Origin: Hymenobacter sp. BT730
GTDB taxonomy: Bacteria > Bacteroidota > Bacteroidia > Cytophagales > Hymenobacteraceae
Length of the DNA: 64,000 bases
Reading direction: 5' to 3'
Assembly (NCBI RefSeq): GCF_030542105.1
Contig: NZ_JAUOFB010000001.1
Span: 1,116,001-1,180,000 of the forward strand
Each line of letters starts with the position of its first letter. The stretch's first letter is position 1. The notes under the pieces were generated by a model. The model saw only the letters and a list, made by a program, of their open reading frames with translations. It made no database searches and was not told where the DNA came from. A program made the translations under genes and the position numbers. This document shows positions 34,188-41,940 of the stretch, one piece after another.

Positions 34188-34338
34188 CACCGGGTTGAAG
34201 CGTACTATTTCGAACTGGCTACTAAAAGGCACACCGCGGGCTATTCGGGCCTGCAGTATGCCTTTGCTTGGCATCTATGTGGGGCTGCAGTCGTATGGTT
34301 AGGTTGTATGGTGGCCTTAGTCCGTCTTCGCCCTTGCT

Positions 34339-35307
34339 ATGTATGTTCGTAATAATATCCGTTGGTCACTTATCTGGCGTGTGGCGCGGAAAAATGTGCT
34401 CATTTTTACCTTGTATGCCTTACTGATATGCTTGGTGTATGGGCCTATTGGGTTTCATTCGCTGTCTATTCCCTGGCAGCCGGTCGCTACGCTGGGTATT
34501 GCTGTTTCCTTTTATCTCGGCTTCAAGAATAACGGCTCGTATGAGCGTTTCTGGGAAGGGCGCAAGCTATGGGGTGGGGTGGTGAACTCCAGCCGTACCT
34601 GGGCCATGCAGTCACTGGAGTTTATTACCTCCCGCGTAGATGCCCCCGATGTGGATGCCCCCGCTGCCACGGCGCAGGAGCTGACGGAGCGACACCGCCG
34701 CCTGGTGTACCGGCAAATAGCCTGGTGCAATGCGTTGCGCATTCAGCTGCGCCGGCAGCCGGACCAATGGGATATAGCCGTAGCTCCTTTCCTGGAAGCA
34801 GCAGAAGGGGAACGGATGCGCCACTATCTGAACCCTGCTGCCCACCTGGTACGCCAGCAGGCCGCCGACCTGCGACTGCTGCGCGAAGAACGCGGCCTGC
34901 TCAACGACTTCCAGCATGTAGGCATGATGCGCACTCTGGAAGAGCTGTACAATCTGCAGGGTGGGTGCGAGCGAATCAAAAACACACCGTTCCCGCGTCA
35001 GTATGCCTTCTTTAGCTATGTATTTGTTTGGCTGTTTGCCGCCCTGCTGCCCCTGGGCCTTATCGGTGAGTTTGCCCAGATGGGCCCGGACCACATCTGG
35101 CTGACAGTGCCTTTCTCCGTTCTGGTGTCTTGGGTGTTTAATACCATTGAGATAGTAGGGCACACCAGCGAAAACCCTTTCGATAATCAGGTAAACGATG
35201 TGCCCATGACAGCCCTCTGCCGGAGCATTGAAATTGACCTGCGGGAAATGCTGGGCGAAACTCATTTGCCACCCCGCATAGAACCGCAAAAAGACGTTTT
35301 ATACTAG
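34339..35307 (+). CDS. Bestrophin-family ion channel protein
   Basis: A 322-residue membrane protein. The N-terminal RNNIRWSLIWRVARKNVL, the first transmembrane helix (IFTLYALLICLVYG) and SFYLGFKNNGSYERFWEGRKLWGGVVNSSRTWA are the hallmark of bestrophins, including the conserved N-x-x-x-x-R-x-W-E-x-R. The C-terminal helices (LFAALLPLGLIGEF, WLTVPFSVLVSWVFNTIEIVG) and NPFDNQVNDVPM complete the pattern. Bacterial homologues such as KpBest form pentameric cation-selective pores. It stands alone, followed by a 469-bp gap. Confidence 0.88.
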   Translation: MYVRNNIRWSLIWRVARKNVLIFTLYALLICLVYGPIGFHSLSIPWQPVATLGIAVSFYLGFKNNGSYERFWEGRKLWGGVVNSSRTWAMQSLEFITSRVDAPDVDAPAATAQELTERHRRLVYRQIAWCNALRIQLRRQPDQWDIAVAPFLEAAEGERMRHYLNPAAHLVRQQAADLRLLREERGLLNDFQHVGMMRTLEELYNLQGGCERIKNTPFPRQYAFFSYVFVWLFAALLPLGLIGEFAQMGPDHIWLTVPFSVLVSWVFNTIEIVGHTSENPFDNQVNDVPMTALCRSIEIDLREMLGETHLPPRIEPQKDVLY

Positions 35308-35776
35308 AATAAAATGGTAGGGAATCAGGCCCGTACAGCGGGGCGTTGGCCCTTCCAGATAAAATAAAGGCCCTTGTTAGGGAAGATCAAAAATTGCGGT
35401 ATCTTACAGACCCTCTGATAAGTAGGAGGCCGTTTATTGAAATCTTGAGGAGATTTAAAGAAAACTAAAATAGGATTGTTTCTACCATTTATTGGGTATA
35501 GGAAGCATTAGAAGCAATGAATATTCTAATTTTCTATTAATAGCGAATCTGACGAAACTAAGGGAGCAATGTATCCGGTTAGCGTACCTGATACTAACTT
35601 TTTCTGAGCACGTACAAAGTATTAGCTGTATGTGTTGAGGGACCCTGAGGAAGCAAAAGATTAGCTTATTATTTCGAACACGGACAGTATGGCTACCACC
35701 CTTTGAGGATGCGCCTGCTGCTTGTTTTCATGCCGCCCTGCACCACCCACCGAAACGCTTAGCTAACCTATTCAAT
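35308..35776. other. Gene-free intergenic stretch
   Basis: 469 bp of AT-richer sequence between the bestrophin and STAS genes. I see no open frame with family character, no tRNA and no strong hairpin. It presumably holds the bestrophin 3' end and the promoter of the STAS gene. Confidence 0.6.
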
Positions 35777-36145
35777 ATGGAAGTTTACCGAGAGATATTG
35801 CCCGAAAGCTATTTGCTGATCTTGGCAAATGATGTGCCGGAGGCGCACCAGGATGCTAATGCGTTGGACTGGGCTTTGCGCCGGGCTGCCCGTAGCGGTA
35901 AGTCCAGTGTGTGGGTGGATTGTAGTCACTTAGATACCCTGCCTCCTAATGCAGCTGAGCTGCTTACTTTCTACTATCACAAGCTGCACAAGCATGGTAT
36001 GAACCTAGTACTCTGTCATGTAAGCCCAGCCGTGCGGCAGGAGCTGGATAGCTTGGTGCCGGCTTTGCGGCCACCCATTGTTAATAATCTGCTGGATGCT
36101 GAGCTGTTCTGTCAACAGGAGCACTCAACGCGGCGCAGCGCCTAA
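35777..36145 (+). CDS. STAS-domain protein (anti-sigma antagonist-like)
   Basis: A 122-residue protein with the STAS fold: an initial strand YLLILAND, a helix ALDWALRRAARSG, strand SSVWVDCSHLDTLP, helix NAAELLTFYYHKLHKHG and strand MNLVLCHVS. The position that carries the phosphorylatable Ser/Thr in RsbV/SpoIIAA corresponds to the stretch around DTLPPNAAELL, where no serine is present, only Thr in DTLPP. Whether it can be phosphorylated is unclear. It is a stand-alone gene and could interact with the anti-sigma factor encoded at the right end of the window. Confidence 0.65.
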   Translation: MEVYREILPESYLLILANDVPEAHQDANALDWALRRAARSGKSSVWVDCSHLDTLPPNAAELLTFYYHKLHKHGMNLVLCHVSPAVRQELDSLVPALRPPIVNNLLDAELFCQQEHSTRRSA

Positions 36146-36211
36146 GCATACCTGAGCCAGGAAGTAAAGCTGCCTGCAAGCAGCAACGTTACAGGCTACT
36201 TTCTGAACAGT

Positions 36212-36246
36212 AAAACGCCCGGCCACCATAAGGTAGTCGGGCGTTT
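36212..36246. terminator. Bidirectional terminator between STAS and S9 peptidase genes
   Basis: AAAACGCCCG (36212-36221) pairs with CGGGCGTTT (36238-36246) between convergent genes, with A/T runs on both outer flanks. Confidence 0.75.
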
Positions 36247-36267
36247 GTATGGGCGCTTAATGGAGAG

Positions 36268-38340
36268 TTACTTGCCGGTAGTGCCCGTAGCGGGTGCAGC
36301 GCCCGGCTGCAGCGTGCGGCCCAGCCAGTCAAAAAACACCCGGTTCCAAAGTACTGCGTTCTGGGGTTTCTGAATCCAGTGGCCTTCGTTGGGGAAATAC
36401 AGGAAGCGGCTGGGAATGCCGCGCAGCTGCGCCGTACCAAAAGCTTCCATGCCCTGGCCCTCCGGCACCCGGAAGTCTTTGCCACCGTGAATCACCAGGA
36501 TAGGCGTATCCCAGTTGCGGGCAAACATTTGAGGATTGAATTCCTGATAGGTGCGCGGCTGCGGCTCCTGCCACGGCGCGCCACCCAGGTCGTGGTTGGC
36601 GAAGAACATTTCCTCGGTGGTAGGATACCAGCTTTCCAGGTTGTAGAGGCCGGCATGGGCAATAAATGTCTTGAAGCGCCCCTGATGGTGGCCCGCCAGA
36701 TAGTATACTGAGTAGCCGCCATAAGAAGCGCCCACACACCCGCGCCGGTCCTTATCCACAAAAGGCTCCTGGCTTATGGCGTCAATAGCCGAGAGATAAT
36801 CTTTAATGGGTTGCCCACCCCAGTCGGTCGAAATGCTGTTGTTCCACTCGGTACCAAAGCCCGGCAGGCCGCGGCGGTTGGGCGCCACCACAATGTAGCC
36901 GTTAGCGGCCATCAGCTGGAAGTTCCAGCGGTAGCTCCAGCTTTGCGTAATGGGGCTTTGCGGGCCACCCTGGCAGTACAGCAGGGTGGGGTATTTTTTG
37001 CTGGCGTCGAAATCGGGTGGGTAGATGACGTACACCTGCATCTGCTTGCCATCGGTGGTGGTTACGCGGCGGTCTTCCACCTTGCCCATTTTCACGCCCG
37101 CCAGCTCCTGTTGGTTCAAGTGGGTAAGGGCGGTTTCGCGGCCGGTTTTCAGGTTCACGCGCACCAGCTCGGCGGGGCTGCTGATGGTGGTTTTGTTGAC
37201 GATAGCCGCATCCTTACCTGCTAGCTCAAAGCTGTTATAGTTTTGTGGGCCTTTAGTCAGCTGCTTGATTTTGCCGCCTTTGCTGGGAAGGGAAAAGATT
37301 TGTTCCGTACCGCCCAGCACGCTCACGAAGTAGATGGTTTTGCCATCCTGGCTCCATCGCACGTTGCTGGCCGTTAGCTCCGAGCCCTTGGTGATATCCT
37401 CCCGCTGACCGGATTGGAAGTCAAAAACCACAATACCGTTGCGGTCCGACTCAAAACCAGGTGTGGCCATGCTCAGCCAAGCTACTTTGCTGCCATCGGG
37501 CGAGAAGCTGGGTTCAATATCGTAGCCGCCCAACCCGACGGATAGGTTGGCCGTCTGGCCCGAGCGCACGTTGTAGAGGTAAATATCGGAGTTGGTGCTT
37601 TCAGCCTCGGCCTTACCCGTAAGCTTGCGCGAAGTGTAAGCCAACAGGTAGCCGTCGGGGGAAAAGGTAATCTGCTCCGCCCCGCCAAAGGGCTGCAAGG
37701 GCGCATCAAACTTCTCGCCGGGCATAATATCCTTGCCGTAGCCGGACGGCTTACCATCGTCGTCGAGGGGCTGGAAGAACACGTGGTTTACTTTGTAGTC
37801 GTCCCAGACGTTCCAGTGGCGGTAATTCAGGTCGTCAATGATGCGGGCATCAGCCTTGGGCAAATCAGGATACCAATCCTTTACCTCTTTGCCGGTTTTC
37901 ACCTCCTGGGTATAGAAGATGAACTTACCGGTGGGGGCATACTTCAGGTTGGCAATGCCTTCTTCCGGAAACGCACTCAGCTTTTGGGCTCCCGAGCCAT
38001 CAGCATTCATTTCATAGAGCTGGTCGGAGCCGCCTTCTGCGCTGATGTAGGTGAGCTTTTTGCCATCAGGCCGCCAGTTGAGGTTTCCTTCGCTGCCGGG
38101 CGTGTTGGTCAGCTGCTTTACCGCGCCGCCGGCTGCGGGCACCACGAAAATGTCGGCATTGCCTTTATTGTCGGCCAGATTGTAGCGCGTCACGGTGAAA
38201 GCTACCTGCCTGCCATCCGGCGACACCTGCATTTCGCCCAGGCGACCCATTTTCCACAGAAGCTCCGGCGTGAGTACGCCTTGTTGGGCTACGGCCGCCA
38301 GCGGCAGACAGAGCAGCGCCGTGAGAAAGGATTTTTTCAT
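36268..38340 (-). CDS. S9 family prolyl-oligopeptidase-type peptidase
   Basis: A 690-residue exported serine peptidase with signal peptide MKKSFLTALLCLPLAAVAQQ. The N-terminal half is a beta-propeller of WD40/TolB-like repeats (VSPDGRQVAF, WRPDGKKLTY, FSPDGYLLAY, FSPDGSKVAW, WSQDGKTIYF). The C-terminal alpha/beta hydrolase has Ser539 in GASYGGYS, Asp622 in HGGKDFRVP and His654 in PNEGHWI. This is the architecture of dipeptidyl-peptidase and acylaminoacyl-peptidase relatives of S9C. It is probably periplasmic, acting in peptide uptake. The frame is open to 38709, but the signal peptide at 38340 fixes the start. Confidence 0.93.
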   Translation of the reverse strand: MKKSFLTALLCLPLAAVAQQGVLTPELLWKMGRLGEMQVSPDGRQVAFTVTRYNLADNKGNADIFVVPAAGGAVKQLTNTPGSEGNLNWRPDGKKLTYISAEGGSDQLYEMNADGSGAQKLSAFPEEGIANLKYAPTGKFIFYTQEVKTGKEVKDWYPDLPKADARIIDDLNYRHWNVWDDYKVNHVFFQPLDDDGKPSGYGKDIMPGEKFDAPLQPFGGAEQITFSPDGYLLAYTSRKLTGKAEAESTNSDIYLYNVRSGQTANLSVGLGGYDIEPSFSPDGSKVAWLSMATPGFESDRNGIVVFDFQSGQREDITKGSELTASNVRWSQDGKTIYFVSVLGGTEQIFSLPSKGGKIKQLTKGPQNYNSFELAGKDAAIVNKTTISSPAELVRVNLKTGRETALTHLNQQELAGVKMGKVEDRRVTTTDGKQMQVYVIYPPDFDASKKYPTLLYCQGGPQSPITQSWSYRWNFQLMAANGYIVVAPNRRGLPGFGTEWNNSISTDWGGQPIKDYLSAIDAISQEPFVDKDRRGCVGASYGGYSVYYLAGHHQGRFKTFIAHAGLYNLESWYPTTEEMFFANHDLGGAPWQEPQPRTYQEFNPQMFARNWDTPILVIHGGKDFRVPEGQGMEAFGTAQLRGIPSRFLYFPNEGHWIQKPQNAVLWNRVFFDWLGRTLQPGAAPATGTTGK

Positions 38341-38448
38341 GAGAAACAAGAGTGGGAGTTGACGCGCAAGGTAGCCAGGATGCCGCAAACTGTGCCCAAT
38401 ACCGTAGCTTTCCGGCCCGCTGCAGCGGCGGGATTCAATCTGTAGCTG

Positions 38449-39351
38449 ATGCCTGATTTTCGTCTTCGTGTTTTTCAGTCCGTGGCCCGCCATTTGAGCT
38501 TTACCAAAGCCGCGCAGGAGCTGTTTATCAGCCAGCCGGCCGTAACCAAGCACGTGCGGGAGCTGGAGCGCAGCTATGGGCAGCGCCTGTTTGAGCGCCG
38601 TGGCAACCGGGTGGCGCTCACACCCGCCGGCCAGCTGCTGCTCGCCCACGCCGACTCCGTGGAAGCTCTCCACCACCAACTCACCGACCAGCTCTATGCC
38701 CTGCACCACGAAGCCGCCGGCCGCCTGCGCCTGGGGGCTAGTACCACGCTGGCGCAGTACGTGTTGCCCCCTATTCTACCTGCTTTCCAAGCCCGTTACC
38801 CGCACATTGAGCTAACGCTGCTCAACGCCAACTCTGAGCAGATTGCTGAAGCCCTCCTGCACGGGCACCTTGACCTGGCCTTTGTGGAAGGCCGCAGCAA
38901 AAACCGCGACCTGCACTACGAGTTGCTGCTGCAGGATGAACTGGTAGCCGTGCGCCGCGCCACAGGTGCCCCGCCTGTGCCCATGCCGCTGGGAGAAGCC
39001 CTGCAGCACCCCTTGGTGTTGCGGGAGCGAGGCTCAGGAACCTTGGAGGTGTTGGAGTTTGCATTACGCACTCACCAGATTCGCTTGGATCAACTCCACG
39101 TTGCACTTTACCTCGATAATACCGAAGGCATTAAATCTTACCTGGAAGCGGCCCCGGCCTGTCTGGGGTTTGTTTCCCAACGCGCCGTAACGCAGGATGT
39201 GCAGGTAGGCCGCCTCGAAATTGTACCGATACCGGAACTGCGCCTTGCCCGGCAGTTTGAAGCAGCGTGGGTGCAGGGGCAGCCCTTAGCGGCCCAGGCT
39301 TTGCGGTTCCTGGCTTATGCCCGTCAGCAGCTGGTTCAAGAAGCAATATAA
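38449..39351 (+). CDS. LysR-type transcriptional regulator (YeiE-like)
   Basis: A 300-residue regulator. The N-terminal winged helix-turn-helix reads FRLRVFQSVARHLSFTKAAQELFISQPAVTKHVRELE, the classic LysR start. A periplasmic-binding-protein-like effector domain follows from about residue 90 (LRLGASTTLAQYVLPPIL, LDLAFVEG). The neighbour is a yeiH homologue in the same orientation, the arrangement yeiE-yeiH of E. coli, where YeiE senses sulfite. A two-box palindromic operator candidate lies between the two genes. It is divergent from the S9 peptidase gene, 108 bp apart. Confidence 0.9.
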   Translation: MPDFRLRVFQSVARHLSFTKAAQELFISQPAVTKHVRELERSYGQRLFERRGNRVALTPAGQLLLAHADSVEALHHQLTDQLYALHHEAAGRLRLGASTTLAQYVLPPILPAFQARYPHIELTLLNANSEQIAEALLHGHLDLAFVEGRSKNRDLHYELLLQDELVAVRRATGAPPVPMPLGEALQHPLVLRERGSGTLEVLEFALRTHQIRLDQLHVALYLDNTEGIKSYLEAAPACLGFVSQRAVTQDVQVGRLEIVPIPELRLARQFEAAWVQGQPLAAQALRFLAYARQQLVQEAI

Positions 39352-39360
39352 TCTGAAGTT

Positions 39361-39390
39361 ATTATCGATAATCATTTTTGATTATCGATA
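39361..39390 (+). promoter_or_regulatory. Candidate LysR-type operator
   Basis: ATTATCGATA occurs twice, at 39361-39370 and 39381-39390, 20 bp (two helical turns) apart. In addition TATCGATAATCA (39363-39374) and TGATTATCGATA (39379-39390) form a 12-bp inverted repeat with a 4-nt spacer. The site lies between the LysR-type gene and yeiH, just upstream of a -7 box, as expected for activation of yeiH. Confidence 0.7.
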
Positions 39391-39405
39391 GGAGGGGGTG
39401 CCACG

Positions 39406-39413
39406 TAATTTTG
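39406..39413 (+). promoter_or_regulatory. Candidate -7 box for yeiH
   Basis: TAATTTTG matches TAnnTTTG and lies 25 bp before the yeiH ATG. The nearest TTTG (39377-39380) is 25 bp upstream, longer than standard, and is covered by the operator, which fits a promoter that needs an activator. Confidence 0.5.
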
Positions 39414-39438
39414 GGGTGCTATTTGCTGTGCCCCTTGT

Positions 39439-40467
39439 ATGAAAAGTGCCCACCCCCTGTCTGCCACCAATAACCGCTCCGTTGCCACCGCTGACCACTT
39501 TGAAGCTTTTCTGGCCCACCGCTGGGAAGTAGCGGGGTTTATACTCACACCGCGTATTCTGCTTTTTTTAGGAGCGCTGCTCGTTTGCCTGTCGCCCTGG
39601 GGCTCGCCTCCCCTGGCGCTAGCGCTGGGGTTGGTTATAGCGCTAATAGTGGGAAATCCGTTTGTGACATATAGCCGCCGCTATACCAGCAAACTGCTGC
39701 AATGGTCGGTAGTGGGGCTGGGCTTTGGCATGAATGCGCATACAGCTCTACAGGCCGGCCGCGAGGGGCTGTTATTTACGGTCGTTTCTATTCTGGGCAC
39801 ACTCACCTTGGGTTTTCTGGTAGGCCGCTGGTTGGGTATCGACCGAAAAATCTCGCACCTTATTTCCAGTGGCACCGCCATTTGCGGGGGCAGCGCTATT
39901 GCGGCCGTGGGGCCCGTGATTCAGGCTGAGGAAGGGCAGATGTCGGTTGCGCTGGGTACAGTGTTTATCCTGAACTCGGTGGCCTTGTTTCTATTTCCGG
40001 CTGTGGGGCATGCCTTACAGATGAGCCAGAACCAGTTTGGGCTATGGGCTGCTATTGCCATTCATGATACCAGCTCTGTGGTAGGCGCTGCCAGCCATTA
40101 CGGCGACCAGGCCCTGCAGATTGCCACCACCGTAAAGCTAGCCCGCGCCCTCTGGATTATTCCGGTAGCCCTGGGTACGGCTTTCCTCTTCAAAACCAAG
40201 GGTGCTAAAGTGAAGCTACCCTGGTTTATTCTTGGGTTTGTGGGCGCCATGCTGCTGAATACGCTGGTGCCGGCCTTAGAGCCCTTGGCGCCTATGATGG
40301 TGATGCTGGCGAAGCTAGGGCTTACGGTTACCCTGTTTTTGATTGGAGCGGGACTTTCCAGGGTGGTGTTGCGCTCCGTAGGTGTTCGTCCGTTTGTGCA
40401 GGGAATTTTGCTGTGGGGCGTTATTTCAGCGGCTTCGCTATGGGTTATACTGCACACGGTAGCGTAG
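39439..40467 (+). CDS. yeiH: YeiH/UPF0324 family membrane protein, putative sulfate exporter
   Basis: A 342-residue polytopic protein with about ten transmembrane segments. Family signatures: WSVVGLGFGMNAHTALQAGREGL, GRWLGIDRKISHLISSGTAICGGSAIAAVGPVI and AIHDTSSVVGAASHYGDQAL, followed by VKLARALWIIPVALG. The UPF0324 family is described as putative sulfate/sulfite exporters, and E. coli yeiH lies beside the sulfite-responsive regulator yeiE. The same pairing here supports a role in removing excess sulfite or related anions. A 42-nt perfect palindrome terminates it. Confidence 0.9.
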   Translation: MKSAHPLSATNNRSVATADHFEAFLAHRWEVAGFILTPRILLFLGALLVCLSPWGSPPLALALGLVIALIVGNPFVTYSRRYTSKLLQWSVVGLGFGMNAHTALQAGREGLLFTVVSILGTLTLGFLVGRWLGIDRKISHLISSGTAICGGSAIAAVGPVIQAEEGQMSVALGTVFILNSVALFLFPAVGHALQMSQNQFGLWAAIAIHDTSSVVGAASHYGDQALQIATTVKLARALWIIPVALGTAFLFKTKGAKVKLPWFILGFVGAMLLNTLVPALEPLAPMMVMLAKLGLTVTLFLIGAGLSRVVLRSVGVRPFVQGILLWGVISAASLWVILHTVA

Positions 40468-40482
40468 TAGCGTACTCTGCTC

Positions 40483-40524
40483 CACAAAAAAGGCCTATCG
40501 GATATCCGATAGGCCTTTTTTGTG
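40483..40524. terminator. Perfect 42-nt palindrome, bidirectional terminator
   Basis: The 42 bases equal their own reverse complement, with A-run and T-run at the ends (CACAAAAAAGGCC...GGCCTTTTTTGTG). It sits between convergent yeiH (+) and the 59-residue protein gene (-) and can serve both. Confidence 0.92.
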
Positions 40525-40544
40525 TGTAATACGTAAGCTTAGAA

Positions 40545-40724
40545 TTAGGAGGATTTACGGCCCGAGCCGCTTTTCTTCCCGCCACCATCGTGTTTGTTTA
40601 CCGTGGCCCAGGCCCGTTTTTCGGCTTCTTCTTCTGAGACGCCGCGCTTTTCGTAGCCTTCTTCTATGTGTTCAGCCTGCCGCTTTTGCTTGTCGGTGTA
40701 GGCTGATTTATCTCCTCTGGACAT
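40545..40724 (-). CDS. Small hydrophilic protein, 'plasmid stabilization protein'-like
   Basis: A 59-codon gene on the minus strand, ATG at 40724-40722, TAA at 40547-40545. The product reads MSRGDKSAYTDKQKRQAEHI, then EEGYEKRGVSEEEAEKRAWA, TVNKHDGGGKKSGSGRKSS. It is highly charged, helical in the middle and ends in a Gly/Lys/Ser tail. This closely resembles a small conserved family often labelled plasmid stabilization protein in Proteobacteria and Bacteroidota; its true role is unknown. Conservation of SRGDKS-YTDKQKR and RAWATVNK is what supports it as a gene. It shares a terminator palindrome with yeiH. Confidence 0.8.
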   Translation of the reverse strand: MSRGDKSAYTDKQKRQAEHIEEGYEKRGVSEEEAEKRAWATVNKHDGGGKKSGSGRKSS

Positions 40725-40858
40725 AGCTTTTAACTAAAAGGTGAAACCATAGGGTATAGTCCGTATACGTGCCTGTCCGCTGGCTGTTTTCGGATTCCCC
40801 GGCTTTGTTGCAGCAGCCTGTCTATCTTCGCCTGTTCAATCTTTTATGTTCAGCACGC

Positions 40859-41104
40859 ATGCGTCACGTTGCCGATATCCCGCATCCGGGAGCCAAAATC
40901 ACTCTGTTCTCCTGGAATGGTAAATACCTGATTAAGCTGGAAAAGGGTGACCTGGAACAAACCTACAAGGTGAGCGAGCTGGACATCACGGGGGAGCAGG
41001 ACGTTTTTGCTCTGCTGGATGAGGAGTTTTTGCAAGCTGCCGTGCAGCGCTTTGCCCACATGCGTACCGACCTGCAGGCCGCCTTCGACCGGCACGGTCT
41101 GTGA
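40859..41104 (+). CDS. Conserved hypothetical protein, 81 aa
   Basis: Family not recognised. The product, MRHVADIPHPGAKITLFSWN onward, has an N-terminal beta pattern (KITLFSWNGKYLIKLEKGDLEQTYKVSE) and a C-terminal helix (EEFLQAAVQRFAHMRTDLQAAFDRHG). There is no signal or metal motif. The compact alternation of strands and clear codon bias support a real gene. The frame is open to 40769, but the shorter start removes 30 residues without structure. It lies alone before a secreted coiled-coil protein gene. Confidence 0.6.
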   Translation: MRHVADIPHPGAKITLFSWNGKYLIKLEKGDLEQTYKVSELDITGEQDVFALLDEEFLQAAVQRFAHMRTDLQAAFDRHGL

Positions 41105-41152
41105 TATACTGCTTTGCTTAAACGCCGGCTCCAACATTAATTGACTTTCCCT

Positions 41153-41887
41153 ATGAATCCATTTTTTCGTTTTCTGTCGGCCGCACTGCTGGTGCTGGCT
41201 AGCCTGAGTGCCCTCCCCGCCGCCGCTCAATTGTATGAGGTACGGCCCGGCACCGTCACCTTTGAAAAGCGCGAGCGGGATGCTGTGAAAGTGCAGGTAG
41301 ATGGCACCGCCCAATGGACACGTGACTTCTGGCAATCCTGGCTGAAAGACAACTATAACATTAAGCTGAAGGGCGGCGGCACCCTGGGCGTTGGTAAGAA
41401 AGATGTGCTGGAAGCCCGGCAAACCCCTATTTCCAGTGTTTCGGGCAAACTAATGGATTTGTTTGCTACCGTTACTTCGCCCACCGACAGCACTTCTGAG
41501 CTCTCAGTATTTGCGTCTATCGGCCCCGATGCTTTTCTGAATCCGGACAAAACTCCCTCGGAGTATGCCGCCCTGCGCAATATGGTGCAGTCATTTGGGG
41601 TAGCTGCGCGCCTCAAGGCCTATAAAGACAAGGTGGACCTGGCAGAAAAGCAGTTGAAGGATGCTGAAAAAGAGAAGGACCAACTCCAGAAGGACATCAA
41701 GAATGCGCAGTCCAATACCGTCAGCAACCTGGAGCGCATCGAGTCCCTTAAAAAACAGAATATGGAGAATGTGCTGAAGGTGCGGCAAGACTCGGTAAAG
41801 CTGCTCGATAATGCCCGGCAACTGGAGTTGCGCAAGCTGCAGTTGCAGCGCCGCAAGGACCGCCTCTCCGCTATCGACCATAAATAA
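41153..41887 (+). CDS. Secreted protein with C-terminal coiled coil
   Basis: A 244-residue protein with signal peptide MNPFFRFLSAALLVLASLSALPAAAQ. The middle region (residues ~27-155) is unassigned and contains strands such as TVTFEKRERDAVKVQVDGTAQWT and VFASIGPDAFLNP. From about residue 160 a long charged helix (KAYKDKVDLAEKQLKDAEKE..., KLLDNARQLELRKLQLQRRK) forms a predicted coiled coil, broken near SNTVSNLERIES. It is probably periplasmic and oligomeric. Function unknown. The ATG at 41153 is used because it begins the signal peptide. Confidence 0.7.
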   Translation: MNPFFRFLSAALLVLASLSALPAAAQLYEVRPGTVTFEKRERDAVKVQVDGTAQWTRDFWQSWLKDNYNIKLKGGGTLGVGKKDVLEARQTPISSVSGKLMDLFATVTSPTDSTSELSVFASIGPDAFLNPDKTPSEYAALRNMVQSFGVAARLKAYKDKVDLAEKQLKDAEKEKDQLQKDIKNAQSNTVSNLERIESLKKQNMENVLKVRQDSVKLLDNARQLELRKLQLQRRKDRLSAIDHK

Positions 41888-41928
41888 ACCTTCCGCTTAT
41901 CCGGCTCGCCTGTAATGGTGCGGTCCGG

Positions 41929-41936
41929 TACCTTTG
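41929..41936 (+). promoter_or_regulatory. Candidate -7 box for the SHOCT protein gene
   Basis: TACCTTTG matches TAnnTTTG and ends 4 bp before the ATG at 41941, implying a leaderless transcript. Confidence 0.45.
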
Positions 41937-41940
41937 TGCT

